DNA of 64,000 bases from Trichoplax sp. H2 (GCA_003344405.1 NOWV01000224.1:1-64000); one strand, 5' to 3'. Positions 23,501 through 36,510 are shown, counted from the stretch's first letter. Numbers and translations: made by a program. Notes: generated by a model not told the origin, from the sequence alone.

Positions 23501-26500
23501 ACCAACACTAAAATCTCATTTTAATACCGATACGTATATCTTGCAGCTATACAATATTTAACAATATTTGTTTTGCTGTATTTGTTGACAACGATCATAT
23601 GATAGACAGTAAGACCAGAGTAATCACTTCTTCAAATTTGATCGATCGGGAAGATTTGTGCCCCTTGCTTGGCCGTTACTGCGTAGAAATAACATTTTAT
23701 TTGTGGCCTAAATTCACCTGTGCATCAAGTTTTGCAAAATTTTATCCTCATCTAGTACTTGCAACCAGGCCTTTGAAATTAAAATTATATATTAGTGCAG
23801 GTAGTTGGAGATTATAGTGATGCTGTACCTTAGCAAAATGGGCACTGCCAATGATGATCAATTAGTAATGTTCACATTCTCACTATACAATCACAAGTAT
23901 GGTAAAATATTTCGAGAACATTTTATCTAGATCGCTCCATTGCTTAATGTATCATTTTACACGATTCACACCTATCACTTTAGTATTGGTGACAGACCCG
24001 TAGATTGAGAGAAAGGTGCTTAAATTCTCACTGTATAAAATGGTGAATAAATCCACAGTAGACAAGCTAGATATATAAAATTGTTCTCTTTAACTGTTTT
24101 CATAATTAAAACATAGAAATTTGATGCAATCTACGTGGAAATCAGTGCTATTGGACCAAATGATAAACCAAATAGTAGTGTCCAGTTAGCCAATGCGTCT
24201 ACCTCCAGCGGATCAAAATCGTTAGTAACTTTGAGTGTGTAATAAAATAAATAAGGGGTACACAATTGAAGCACGATTGTTGGATATTAAACTCATTTTA
24301 TTTAATGCTCCATTGTTACAGAACATCAACGAAATATGGCTTTATCGACAAAGTTATCGATAGTATATGTTTTAGTATCAATTCTGTCGACATTAAATTT
24401 GGATCACCTGGATTTCAAGCACTTTTACATGCCTCAAGAATTCAATTAAGGAGTACCAATCCATTGTGGCAGGTTGCCGATCTAAGATCAACACGGATTG
24501 TACATGATAAGAGCGATCAAGTAATATTTTTTAAGGAAGTTTTGCTATCTGCTATAAAGCTAGAAGCATCGGTTACTGCTGGCTGTGAAGATAAACCTAC
24601 TCCGTTACGATTAATTACCAGCCATTCTAGTCTAAAGATTACTGTGAAAAAGAGAATAAGCGATTCTGGAATTATTTGTGGTAAATTAGAACTTGTTCTT
24701 GATGATATATTGTGGGTTTTGAGTGAGAAACAATTGAAAGCTTCTGTCGCCTTTGTTAAATCTGTTGTGGATATTATGCGCCAATCTCATGAACACACTA
24801 GAAATACTACGAAAGATGATAAGCAAACTACTGGGTCTACAAATTCTGAAAAGAATCCCATGAAATACGATCTGGAAACCCCATACGCCCAAAGCCCTGT
24901 CAATATGAGCGATAAACCGATCGATCGGCTATTTTGGCGTTATAATGTTTTAGAGACATCGTTTCATATTGTCACTTCCAGGATAGACTTTCACTTTTGT
25001 GGAGGTTTACAAAGGTACTTTAATTGTAAGATTTTATTAACTGCTTAAAATCTTCTAACAAGATCGACTATTGACATGCTTATAACCTTGGTATACGTGG
25101 ATCTATAATTCTTTAATAATGCTTATTTTAGTAGGAGAGATAGTAGCACGATGCAGGTACTACTTGATAGATTATCATTGGATTACTATCCTGAACATAT
25201 CGCTGGAGCAACAAGGCAACATTGGCAAAAACATGATAATATAAGTTTGTCGCGAAGTACATGGAGTCATCAGCTACTAACATCATTTTTTGACAATAAC
25301 CCTCATCTTAATGGATACAAAAAATTTTTATTCGAGGGTGCTTTGCTCATGAGGTAAATATCGATTATTGTTGTCTACAGTTTATTTTCGATCACTTGCA
25401 TAAATTATAGAAATAATACTATGCAACAGATTGATCTCTATCTTAGAAAACATATATGTTGGAGACATTGACGTCTATTGATGCCTTTAGAAGAGTTTAA
25501 CATCTATAATTGGCTAAATGTAGGTTGCAAGATATAACCATTAGCCAGCTTAGGAGCTTTACTGACGATAATGATGGCGATGGTAAAGATAAGATAAAAC
25601 CTCTGTTATCTTCGGAAAGAACTTTGAAGATATATCCTGCATTGAGCATTGATCACACATTTTACTTCTATAACTACATGAGCATCCAGGGGAAAATGAA
25701 ATCTAGTTAGTATTAGCTGGAAATCGAAACAGAAATTAAAAAGAATTTTTGAATATAAGACTAGCTTTAAAGTAACCATATACTACAGTTCTGATTTTGG
25801 TGCAATAATTACGTCGTCTAATGCAGTTTCAATGCCTTTAAAATATTTTTGTACTAGAATTAGAGCTACCGAATTCAAATTTATTCGTTTCTACCACCAA
25901 TATACAATGCACTATCGTGGATACCACTATTTTATGGGCCAATGCTTTCGTAACTAATGTCTTCTCTAGTTGGGTAATTATCTTGCCCTCTCTCTTTCTG
26001 TAACACTATTATATGCTTATTCTTGATAAGTTTATAGTGTAATATTGGGATTCAATAAATCTTTATAAATATATCTACATACTTGACTAGGAATCAACGA
26101 AACTTTCGAAGCAGCAAGAGAAAAAAGATGAAAGTATGGATATAAAGATTGACATGAAGACGACGACGGTATGTGAGATTAGTAACCATTCTTCTTTACT
26201 CAGCTGATATCTCTCAAATGGAAATCTTACTCAATTTTCTATCTTAACTGTTATCTATTACTTGCACTTTATCGTTAACAACAAGTACTCATATTTCATC
26301 TAAATTTTAGCTAACGATAGACTTGCCGATCAAGGAGAAATTAAAACTTGCTGAATTGCATAATGTTCCTAGTGCTCTTAGAGTCCGAGTATCGCAAATC
26401 AATATAACAAACTCTATCTTTAACAGGATTGCTCATGATACATACAAGCTATCAAAATTTTATTTGTCTAAAAAGTTCTTTAAAGGTACTTCGTTCCCTA

Positions 26501-28593
26501 ACAAAACGGAGGATTTACGATTGATACCTGACGTACTTAGTTATAAAGATAGTACGTCTGATACAGAACTGGAATGGATTTACAACGCAAAATGCCCATC
26601 ATGGCAGGTTGACTGTAAGCGAGTTAGTATTGATTTCGTATTAGATGATGAGTTATCGACCTTTATGGAACCTATGCCTATTTCGCTATGGATTTATTCG
26701 TACAAGGAATTAAATAAAGATGATCAAGTATTGGAAAGCTCTGGGAACAGTCAAGAGCTTGTGACTAACCCTGACTTAAGTATTTTGGTTGATATGAAAA
26801 ATAAATTAAATATTGTCTTGAACCACATGGAATACTTATTTATTCTACGGTTGCAGGCATCACTCATGCAACTTAATAGAGATCTTGGATCAAGTCCAGA
26901 TACGTCATCTCAGAAGACAGGTTTAAAGCTTTCCTTCGCTTTACTTATTAGCGAGCTAGAACTTGGGCTACTTTTACCACGGTCTCCTTATAGCGATTCT
27001 TGTGAATTATGCTTAAATGATGATCAAAATACAGATGATAATACCGGTGAAATTAATAATTTATCTGATTCGCAAAACTTTGATGATATTAATGAAGAAT
27101 TTAATCTTTTGGATGATTCTAATGAAGACGTGGTTATTGAAGACGATATCGATCAAGGTAAAGACGCCATTACCGAATATATAAGTAATTCACCTACAAT
27201 TCAAAGTAACAAAATACTTGGTAAGCCCAAAACTCATCCGTCAACAACAAGTCTTTCTGACGTTTTAGCTAAGACTTCAAAAAAAGTTTCGGAAAGATTA
27301 GATACTCGTGCAAAGAAGAATATACCCGCTGAGACAAATACCTCTACGTCAGGACTGTTAGCATCCACTCTGAGCAATATTGGATTGCTTTCCAGTGCCA
27401 TTGGGGTAACGACTGTTGCTGCAGCTATTGCGGAATTAGATATCAAGCCTGTAACTGCTTTAATTGACATCCGTAATACCGAAGAAATAAACGAATATAT
27501 ATCTGATGACGAAGACAGCAGTTGTCATAATCAGGCAATGGATGACATAAATTCGGTTGAATATGATAAAGTTGATTACAGTGATGTCCAACTTACTAGT
27601 GAACAACTAGAAAGATTGCGAAATGTGAATTTATTTTACGGATCGCCTGATGATACCCATACAGAAGTCTGTATTGTTATGATAAAATTGCAGCAGCTTG
27701 ATTTAGGCATTCAAATTTTGGGTTCAGAAATGATAATGAAAGTTACTTCCAGGTACGGAACAGTTCGAGAAATGGGCAACGTTGATCTTGCTCATTTTGT
27801 CGGTCGTAAAGCTCGAGTAATCACTCCTCCATTAAAGCACAGTCAGCATTTGTTCGATTCCCAGGTTAGGGGTCGTATCACTCTTTCGAATGGTAGTATC
27901 TTTGCTCATATGAAGTTAAATGGTATTTACGGAAATCTTATGGCCACGAATTTAACAAATATGAATCGATTTTTCTTAGACGACACTGTTGATACAGTAA
28001 AGCCGGGGATGGCATTTATTTTTGAGATATACCATTCGTTAATTAGTATTTTGAATGATAACTCTGATTTAGTCAGCCTTGGCTTGAACATTTTGCCTGT
28101 TCAAATGTTAATTCGTGAGACTGCAATGTATAGATCAAGTAGCATTTTTGAGGAAGATATTAAGCAAATTGTTGATAACAGAGACTTTGAAGAAATCCAA
28201 CGGACTACACAAGCTAGTAGCAGTGACGACGATCAGCACGATGAAATTGATTATACCAGTGAAATAAGAGATTTAGTCTATTCCGATGCTCCGTTGAGTG
28301 AATCAAAGGATACATTACCAAAGCGAATAGGAAGAACGTTAGGTGATCCTTATGCCGACGCTCCACTATCGCGATCGGGGGAAAATTCAATTATAAAATC
28401 TCCTCTCGATCGATTAAAAGAAGACAACGAACGCCTCTTTCATTTACTAAAGGTAACACAAAGTGCACTCAAAGCAAAGCGAGATGAACAGCTTGCCTTA
28501 GTCAAGACCGTTCATCATTTAGAGGATGAGTTATTATCCTCCTATCATGAGCAAAATAAATTGCTGCGCCTCGCCTCTAGTATTTCACATTAG
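20535..28593 (+). CDS. BLTP3: BLTP3-type bridge-like lipid transfer protein (UHRF1BP1/UHRF1BP1L family), 5' end missing
   Basis: Nine phase-consistent exons give 1,292 aa: 20535-20697, 21490-21528, 24117-24220, 24322-25014, 25132-25353, 25524-25705, 25858-25973, 26091-26168, 26311-28593. The first visible exon begins one base into a codon, so a short upstream exon with the start ATG is missing. BLTP3 proteins are rod-like chorein/VPS13-superfamily proteins thought to move lipids at organelle contact sites. The N-terminal chorein region is clear (YTKNLSADNVNLSLFKGEGE, then PWTKLKTEAIAI). Other family matches are TPLRLITSHSSLKI, LDDILWVLSEKQLKA and TTILWANAF. A long acidic, disordered segment (27000-27600) precedes a conserved C-terminal part. 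The last ~55 residues form a predicted coiled coil (KEDNERLFHLL..). It is somewhat shorter than the human paralogues (about 1,440-1,464 aa) and could be the single ancestor of both. The 25705/25858 junction was fixed by phase and an in-frame stop in the alternative. Confidence 0.88.
20760..21270. repeat. Diverged tandem repeat, ~170-bp unit, in BLTP3 intron
   Basis: Segments with ACTCG(T/C)(C/T)ACTCTTTCA, AGATTATTCCTTTCTA, ATTCCAAATAG.ATTTTACTTTT and TTCCTTAC..GAGATCAAT recur about three times from 20760 onwards, with weaker remnants to about 21270. They lie in the intron between 20697 and 21490 and are non-coding. Confidence 0.65.
22560..22860. repeat. Short tandem repeat, ~60-110 bp unit, in BLTP3 intron
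   Basis: CATGATGGC..AAAGCTTTACGTATTTCATCAAGTCAT.TTAATAATCGTAGCAAAGTCT occurs twice almost unchanged (about 22566 and 22649). More degenerate copies ending in TTTCACCACGTAAT follow. The repeat keeps one plus-strand frame open for 100 codons, which explains that ORF; I do not consider it a gene. Confidence 0.7.
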
Positions 28594-30088
28594 ATGCTAA
28601 TTTGACTTTTGCTTGTAAAGTAGATCAATCGATACATCTGTAATGAATTGTCAACAATTTTATAGATATTGTCAGTCGATCTGTCTATCTTTTATGTTAT
28701 GACGATATACGACAATTTTGATAATTGCAGTCCTAAAGGAAGGGAAGATTTTGCGTGTCACTTAGCTTGTTTGGCATCTGGCTAGACGGATTATACTCGT
28801 CGATATTAAAATGCGCGCATAATATTGTGTATGTGCTTGTAGCGCATATTGGAGTTAAATAATTCTAGTTTGAGATCATACGTGTATGATCCATTTTAAT
28901 AGAGAAAGATCGATGTCAATTTATAAGTATTTCAATTATTTACATCCCAATGAATAGATATAATATGCTGTATCCCATTTCTTTCTTATGCGGTACACTT
29001 GGTCGTAATACTCAATGCTAGTTTTCTACTTTGAAATTGAGCTATCAACTATGAATTCCATCATTATAGTTACTATAGCTAAAAACAAAGCTAACCATAG
29101 AGCTCACTATAAAATTTGTACTGCTATCGACAAGGGCTTATTATTGTTATTATTTATATATTTATTCTATTTTGAAGTTGCGTTATACAGCATGCCAATA
29201 GTACTATATCTCTATTCTTTATCAATTGCGATGGCTTCGAATTTGATTGCTGTACGTGATTAACAAAGTATTGGATCATTTTGAAAGGGGAAAAAATATT
29301 TTATCATTTATAAAGAAGAAGATATAGAGTATTCAATTTAATATCAGCTGCCCTATTTTATTATTAACGTGTGTTCGGCTCGATTCTATTGCGCTCTACG
29401 TACAGTTATAATAACACTATTTCAAAGCGAATACGTCTAGCGAAATGAATTGCTACTTGAGATCGTTTGTACGTATCTCAGCTTTTTTTATAGTACGACG
29501 TTCTACTGTCTTGATTAAGCTTAAGCTTTTAGCATGAATTCTTTTATTAACAGCAGTATTCAATTATGATGTGCTAACAAATAAATTACGATGGTATTGA
29601 TGAAATTTTTTCTGTTGTCGATTGTCTAAGTTGATGAAATGACGAAATTATTGTGCACTTGTACAGTCCAATTGTTTTTGGAATTAGGCTGAGGTTAAAA
29701 TTAGCAAGGTATTGTGAAAATTGGATGTTGTATTTAAGATTTTGTATGATTTATTAATACGCCTAATAGGTTTATATAGCGAATAGTTTGTAGAAGGGAA
29801 CGCATTCTGACATCGGATATTTCCCACCGCAATGAAATTTAGACTGCATTCCCGTTTTACGACGAGTATGACGAAGCTAGTTGTGTTCAATTGCAGTCTC
29901 TTGGAATAGTATTACATTAGTATCGACGCATACAGCGTTTATGGCCCATCTAAAATGTTGCAAAGAAACTCTTTCCACGTAGTAACGGCAATTTGTTCGG
30001 TCTTTTAACTGTATACGGCCTATAATGATGCTAGCATTTTGGAGTCTAGATAGTACAGTACAATAGAATTCTACATAAAGTATGACCA
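28594..30088. other. AT-rich intergenic region downstream of BLTP3
   Basis: It probably begins with the BLTP3 3' UTR. Only short ORFs on both strands (29015-29263, 29684-30089) are present, and none resembles a known family or carries clear splice structure. No RNA gene or mobile element was recognised. Confidence 0.5.
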
Positions 30089-31900
30089 CTGTGATATTCT
30101 ACGAGTTGAAGATACTGGCCGTTTCGATTTTGAGGTTATCGATATACACAAAGTACAGTATGATGAGTTAGTCAAGTGCGTAAAATAAGTATCCCCTCCA
30201 GGAATACTGGCCGATTAACTTTTAACCTAATTATAGTCTCTTTAAAAGTCTAAATAGTGCATATTAGGACTGTACCCAGGTTTACTGCATATGGTTATGC
30301 AGTAAATTATATATGTAGGCCAAGTAGCATTAGTCGTATTTTAGGTGTAGCCGTTCAACTCTCTTTATACATTCAATATCATGTAGAGTACAAACTGTGC
30401 CAATATGCAAAGTATCACCGGTGGGATATTCTACTCATCGGAATACCAGCCGTTGGACTTTTGAAGTAGATATAATATGTTATCAAAGTACTTATTTAGG
30501 AACTGAAATACAGCGGGAAATCCTACTTCTAGGTGTAGTCATTCAATTTTTCTGAATAGCAGCATGGACTACTAGATACTATACTGTATGGTATAGTATC
30601 TAGAAGTCCATGATAGCAGTCATTCAATATCATGTGGAGTCTAAACAGTGCCTGTCCGCAAAATATCATCGGTGAGATATTCTACTTACCGCAATACTAG
30701 CCGTTGAACTTTTAAGTAGTAGACATAATAATACGCATAGTCGTCTATTTAGGAATTGAAATACAGTGGGAAATTCTTCGTATAGGCGTAGCCATTCGAC
30801 TCTTGTGTATACTAGTCATTCATAATTCATTCAAGATAATATGGAGTCCAAATAGCGCCTGTACTCAAAGTATCACCAGTGGGATATTTTACTCATCGTA
30901 ATACTAGTCGTTGGACTTTTAAGTAGGCATAATAATACACGTACTATTCTATTTAGGAATTGAAATACAGTGGGAAATTCTTCATCTAGGTGTAGCCATT
31001 CGACTCTTGTGTATACTAGTCATTCATAATTCATTCATTCAATATAATGTGGAGTCCAAATAGTGCCTGCACTCAAAGTATCACCAGTGGGATATTTTAC
31101 TCATCGTAATACTAGTCGTTGGACTGTTAAGAGGACATAATAACACGCGTACTAGTCTATTTCGAAATTGAAATACAGTGGGAAATTCTTCGTATAGGTG
31201 TAGCCATTCGATTCTTGTGTATACTAGTCATTCATAATTCATTCAATATAATGTGGAGTCCAAATAGTGCCTGTACTCAAAGTATCACCAGTGGGATATT
31301 TTACTCATCGTAATACTAGTCGTTGGACTGTTGAGTAGACATAATAACACGCGTACTAGTCTATTTCGAAATTGAAATACAGTGGGCAATTTTACGTATA
31401 CTAATCGTTGGACTTTTAAGTAGATATAATAACACGCGTAATAGTCTATTTAGGAATTGATATTAGTACAATTCCGCAAAGAAAGACGAATGGGAAATTC
31501 TACCTGTAGATGTAACCGTTCGACTCTTCTGTACAGTAGTCATTAATAATATAATTTGGACTTTTTAAGTAGATGTACCGTATCATAACACGCGTAATAG
31601 TCTATTTAGGAATTGATGATATTCATGCATTTCCGCAAAGTAAGACAAGTGGAAGATTCTATGTGTAGGTTTAGCTGTTTGACCCTTTTGTATAGTAGTT
31701 ATTAATAATATGAAGTCCAAACAGTGCCACTACGCAAAGCATCATCCGTTGGATATTCTACCCCTGGGAATACTAGCCGTTGGACTTTCAATTCGATATC
31801 ATAATAGGCGTCAAAGTTTATTTAGGAATTGAAACAGTCCATTTCCGCAAAGTAAGACGAGTGGGAAATTGTACTGTACTTGTTGTCGTTAGACTCTTGC
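30089..31900. repeat. Tandem repeat field, ~210-250 bp unit, about eight copies
   Basis: Each unit carries GGGATATT(T/C)TACTCATCG.AATACTAG(T/C)CGTTGGACTTTTAAGTAG, then CTATTTAGGAATTGA.A, ACAGTGGGAAATTCT, GTGTAGCCATTCGACTCTTGTGTA and GTGGAGTCCAAA.AGTGCCTG. The best copies lie between about 30430 and 31480; edges at both ends are degenerate. No open frame persists through the units. One copy near 30.56 kb carries a palindromic insertion (separate entry). Confidence 0.85.
30556..30619. mobile_element. 50-bp palindromic (foldback) insertion flanked by 7-bp direct repeats
   Basis: Positions 30563-30584 and 30591-30612 are inverted complements (22-bp arms, one mismatch) around a 6-base loop, TGTATG. 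The palindrome is flanked by ATAGCAG on both sides (30556-30562 and 30613-30619). Comparison with neighbouring copies of the tandem repeat, which go directly from the TCT-type segment to CATTCA, shows that the palindrome plus one flank is extra DNA. The structure fits a tiny foldback or MITE-like insertion with a 7-bp target-site duplication. A hairpin-mediated replication error is an alternative. Confidence 0.55.
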
Positions 31901-32589
31901 GTCTAATAATGAATAATCTACACGTATTGGTCTCATCTTAATTCATAGTAAGTGATGGAGGAGTCTCCATAGTACCTACTCGTCTACGCAAAGTAACACG
32001 AGTGCAGTCATCATCCTCTTCCAATCTAGCATCATTTTCTACTTCAAGTGTTTGTGTAATTGTGTCAACGGCAAACTAAGTCCATTATCGCCGAGTCATC
32101 TAACCCTCCATCTGCAAAAGTACTCCATTGAGGATCGAGTAAGCTATTAGCGAAATAGGACGAGTGGGATCTATTGCAGTTCCTCTGAGTGAGTGTTGAT
32201 CAATGGCTGGGTGACCTATTGTTCTGGCAATCAAGTTCACAAGTTTGACCTAATGGAGGCGCTGAGAGGTTTACCCTATCGTTTACCTCTTGGAATTTGA
32301 CCTGGAAATGCAATACTGGCCCCCAAGTGTCTGAGTGCATCCTATAGACTTGTGGCCTGCATTCGTCAGCGATCATCTAGTAGGGTTTCCATTCATCAAT
32401 AATCATTTTCTCTCTACCCACTATTTGTGGTCTCCATTTTTTTTTTTCCCTTGTCCCTGCTCCCTTTGACTCCACTGTGCAGCGCGTCATTTTACGATCA
32501 AGCGACGGCACATGGTAGAGTGAAGGTTGTATGAGAGGGTGATGTGTAATGCCGACTGAATGCCCATACAGTACTGTACTGTACACTGT
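31901..32589. other. Spacer between repeat fields, locally GC-richer
   Basis: Single-copy-looking DNA between the 30-32 kb repeat and the TACTG array, with higher GC than its flanks and a T-run near 32440. The only ORF of note (minus, 32377-32586) shows no family resemblance. Nothing else was recognised. Confidence 0.4.
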
Positions 32590-32650
32590 ACAGTCCTAAT
32601 CACTGTACTGTATTGTACTGTACTGTACTGTACTGTACTGTACTGTACGA
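32590..32650. repeat. TACTG pentanucleotide microsatellite
   Basis: About ten nearly uninterrupted TACTG units occur (CTGTACTGTATTGTACTGTAC...). It marks the start of a zone enriched in TGTACAGT-type palindromes that runs to about 33.8 kb. Confidence 0.9.
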
Positions 32651-32979
32651 TGTGCTTATTATTAATGAATTAATCATGAATGAATTCTTCCGATATTAAC
32701 TATACTGTACAGTGTACTGTGTCCAGTATGTTGATAGATAAAGAACACTATTAAAGCCTTAATTAATTAAAATCCTGTTTTTCCATACCTGAAAACAATC
32801 AACACATTGTACTGTACTAAGCAGTCTACATTATACAACAGCGACTACGAAAGGGAGATTTTCCCTTTTAGTAGTCCTTGTTCCACATTCACTGTACAGT
32901 ACAGTACAATGGGTTTTTTTTCCAGGTCACACGAAACCAGAGTGTCACACTGTACTGTGGGTCACTGCGTTGTAGCGTC

Positions 32980-33780
32980 ACTGAGTGTACAGCGACACTA
33001 GTCACACTACAACTGTAGTGACTACTGTACACTACTGTACAGTACACTCACTCTCACTCTTGTCATACTGTACAGTACCAGACTGTGTGCAGTACTGCAG
33101 TAGCACTGCTGACGATACGATGTCATGCCATCCAATGTCCTACCGTCCATGGCTGCACGTACTCACACAGTACTGTGGGTCACTGCGTTGTACTGCATTG
33201 TAGTGACTACATACAGTACAGTACACACAGGACGTACAGTACTTTACACTCACTCTCACTCTTGTCATACTGTACTGGACTGTGTGCAGTACAGTACTAC
33301 CGTAGCACTGCTGACGATACCATGTCATGCCATCCAATGTCCTACCGTCCATGGCTGCACGTACTCACACAGTACACTGTGGGTCAATGCGTTGTAGACT
33401 TGTAGTGTCACTGAGTGTACAGTGACACTACAACTGTAGTGACTACTGTACAGTACTGTACTGTACACACAGGACGTACAGTACTTTACACTCACTCTCC
33501 CTCTTGTCGTACTGTACGGGACTGTGTGCACTGTGCAGTAGCACTGCCGACGATACCATGTCATGCCATCCAATGTCCTACCGTCCATGGCTGTACGTAC
33601 TCACACAGTACTGTGGGTCACTGCGTTGTAGTGACTACTGTACACACAGGACGTACAGTACTTTACACTCACTCTCCCTCTTGTCGTACTGTACGGGACT
33701 GTGTGCACTGTGCAGTAACACTGCCGACGATACCATGTCATGCCATCCAATGTCCTACCGTCCATGGCTGCACGTACTCG
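32980..33780. repeat. Tandem repeat, ~180-240 bp unit, four copies, GTAC-rich
   Basis: A core running from GTAGCACTGC(T/C)GACGATAC, through GATGTCATGCCATCC-type sequence and TCCTACCGTCCATGGCTG, to CGTACTCACACAGTA occurs at about 33100, 33303, 33540 and 33715. Copies are linked by GACTACTGTACA and CACACAGGACGTACAGTACTTTACACTCACTCT. All ORFs on both strands here are repeat products; their peptides recur copy after copy. GC content is higher than in the surroundings. Confidence 0.9.
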
Positions 33781-34177
33781 TGAAAGGAAGGGCTGCAATT
33801 AAAAGACTGTTTGCGCGACCGCTTCCTTTCCATTCTTCATTATTAGGATTAGAATAAATTACAAGGCAAGCCCAAAGGGAACACAAGCCATTTTTTTCCC
33901 TTATTAATTGATTGAAAATCAACAAGAGATCCTGAAAATAAGGTAAGCTAATGGAGGGATAGATCGTGTTGAGCCCACCGAGGCAATTGTTTTTCTTTCG
34001 CTTGAAAACGGTCTTGCACGGTCAATTTTTCAATGGACTACGTAGTGCGTAGTGTAAAATGACAGACAGGAGAAAGAAAAAATGCAAAGGTGCTCTCGAA
34101 CTGACTGTGTAAGGTCGTTGACGATTTGAAAGTTGCACCATGTAATTGGGGCTATGTGGCTGGCTTTCAAGGAGAGT

Positions 34178-34384
34178 TTATACAGTAGTCAGAAATTCTC
34201 CCTTGGCAGGTCTAGTCAAGGGAGTGCTTTCCACATTTTTTTTTCTCCTTTTTTGGACTCGACAATGGATGTCATCTGATTCATGAACAGTGGTGAAGGT
34301 CTTAAGCTGAGTCCATGTTGCGTTTAGTAGCAGGATGCATAGGTAGACTAAGAATTTCATGTGATCGATTTGGCTGGTATTCAT
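34178..34384 (-). CDS. Possible small secreted peptide precursor (weak)
   Basis: A 68-codon minus-strand ORF. From the second Met (residue 9) the translation starts MKFLVYLCILLLNATWTQ, which looks like a secretory signal peptide: short, hydrophobic, Leu-rich core. A short acidic segment with a Cys follows, then a strongly basic KRRKK stretch of the type cut by prohormone convertases, then a further ~20 residues. The layout resembles a peptide-hormone precursor. There is no homologue I recognise, no repeated peptide, no amidation Gly before the basic site, and no clear second exon. A chance ORF is quite possible. Confidence 0.2.
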   Translation of the reverse strand: MNTSQIDHMKFLVYLCILLLNATWTQLKTFTTVHESDDIHCRVQKRRKKNVESTPLTRPAKGEFLTTV

Positions 34385-36359
34385 GCTCCTTGATTTGGGG
34401 TAAGGTGATGATGCAGTACATCATCATGCAATGATCTCGACAAGAACAATCAACTTATCCAACACCTAGCTCGTAAGACTTGGCGTACTTGTTTGCTAAC
34501 TTGTACAATATTTCACTCTATGGACAATAGTGTACGCTACTCCCATTTTAAACTCCCTTATTATCCAGCATTGCAAGTACAATCAAACCATTTTTTTTAT
34601 CCCATGCAATATCGTAGCAACATGGAAAAACTAGCTCATGTGTTGTACCCTAGCGATCAGTCATCGGATGCACCGCTAGTTCTCTTCTCTCTTCATACTG
34701 CTACTTGTGAATGAGCAATCACCAATACGTCATGACTGAGAAGGAGAGCATGTGGAAAGTATTGCACAAATGCATTCATTAGAAATGATGCTGTCACCTT
34801 TTCTTCCTTTAAAACCATCAATAAGCCATCGTGTCCAGCAGTAGTGGCATGAATAATCAAAAATTCCTATGCTTTTCCACACAATCACTACACTGTAAAG
34901 TACTATAGTGTATAGTATTCGCACATTTCAATATCCTCACGGATAGATCTTCTATTGGTTAATGTCGATTCCTCGAAATAACGACGAGATTAGGACCTAT
35001 CAAGTGTAAAATAAATAAATAAATAAACAATCAAATAAAGATATGGCCAATCCATCGACTGTATCTATACTACAATATTTTTCCTACCATAACAACGTGC
35101 AACCGCCTCATTCCTCTACAATACATTATCATCAACGGAGAATGTCAGTTGGAATTTAAGAATGGACAAACTCGCCTGTACGATCCTCATGCAGCAATAG
35201 TCTAGACCATTACAGGCTAGCTAGTACGTTGTACTGGTGTATGCTAGAATCTCTAGGGCTACCTCTATCGTCGATCATCATCACACATCTGCTTGCACTT
35301 TGCTAATGAGGGAATTGATCTAATCTTGATCAATGCCCTCGCAAAGGACTCTTTAGTCATACCGCATTTGATGATCAAGTTCATTCAATTCTACTGACTC
35401 TCTGGATCGCTATACAAATAACATTTTCAAACTAGAATCAACCATTTCTAGCCCTACACCATCACAGAACTTACAACTAGACATGGATTTATGCTTAAAC
35501 TGATAATCATCATGGCGCTCAGTAAGCAAACTATGGATAATTATTTATCATTAACTTCAGTCTGCCTTTTTCAACGCCCACTCAGCTTGGCTATTAACAC
35601 TCTTCTGGATATTGTCTACGGATAGAAATATTATTCTAATGGATGTTATAGCGAGGGGCTTTCTACTCCAGTAGACGTTGCCATCACCACGGCTAGTTCG
35701 AGATTGAATAATTACTGTACAGATGATGGATTACTAGCTGGGTCGAGCCGACATTGGCTCATAGACCATTGCTGTGATTGATGCGGAAAGAGAGTCGCGA
35801 TCGCTTGCGATGACTAGACGTCTCGGAATATTGTACTTAGCCTAGTAGAAATTTTATACTATACCGACTTGACTGATCTCTTGCTTGCGCCTATAAATCC
35901 TGACAGTAGAGAGTACATTTACAAGGCAACTACCATCATCCTGCCAACTCCAACGTGAAAATCCGCAACTATTGTGTCGCAATTTTCGCTAGGAGCATCG
36001 TCATTATCCATTTTGATTGATGATAACGACTAAATTTGTATGATTGGCAAACAGCCGGCAATTCTTTCTAATTCATTAAACATATTAAGCCGAGTGATCA
36101 AAAGCTTAAAATTTCCCATTTTCGTCATGCATTTTAATCAAGCGGCACCATAGTGTAATTGAAATAATACAGGATACTGTATAATACAGTATACTGCTCT
36201 AGTCCTGAATACTGTCCAAGACAATTGTTGTTTCATTAATTAGAAATTAAACTTGAGTTAGTGAGCGTTTGGCAAAGATTTTTTTTAAATTCATTTCCTT
36301 TATCATATCGAAGACTACTCATCACCTCGTGCAGATATTTTTAGCCAAAAATTGGGCCA

Positions 36360-36510
36360 TGTTTATATGGCGACATTTTCAGCAAAGTTTTACCATATTG
36401 CTTGGAGGCATTGTTTAGTAAAGTTTTGCGATGTCGCATGGGACATTTTCAGCCAAGTTTGAGACTTGCATGGAAACATTTTCAGCAAAGTCTTACCAAG
36501 TGATTCGATG
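36360..36510. repeat. Short imperfect repeat, CATTTTCAGCAAAGTTTTACC motif
   Basis: The motif (G/A)CATTTTCAGC(A/C)AAGT(T/C)T recurs about four times at 40-60 bp spacing, usually followed by ACCA or GA and TTGCATGG. It is non-coding. Confidence 0.6.

Noticed and set aside
24686-24892. Minus-strand ORF inside BLTP3
   Set aside because: Antisense shadow of a strongly matching BLTP3 exon.
33085-33857. Several ORFs of 90-122 codons on both strands in the 33 kb repeat field
   Set aside because: The same Ser/Thr/Tyr/Cys-rich peptide recurs in each copy and in several frames. They follow from a GC-richer tandem repeat lacking stops, not from a gene.
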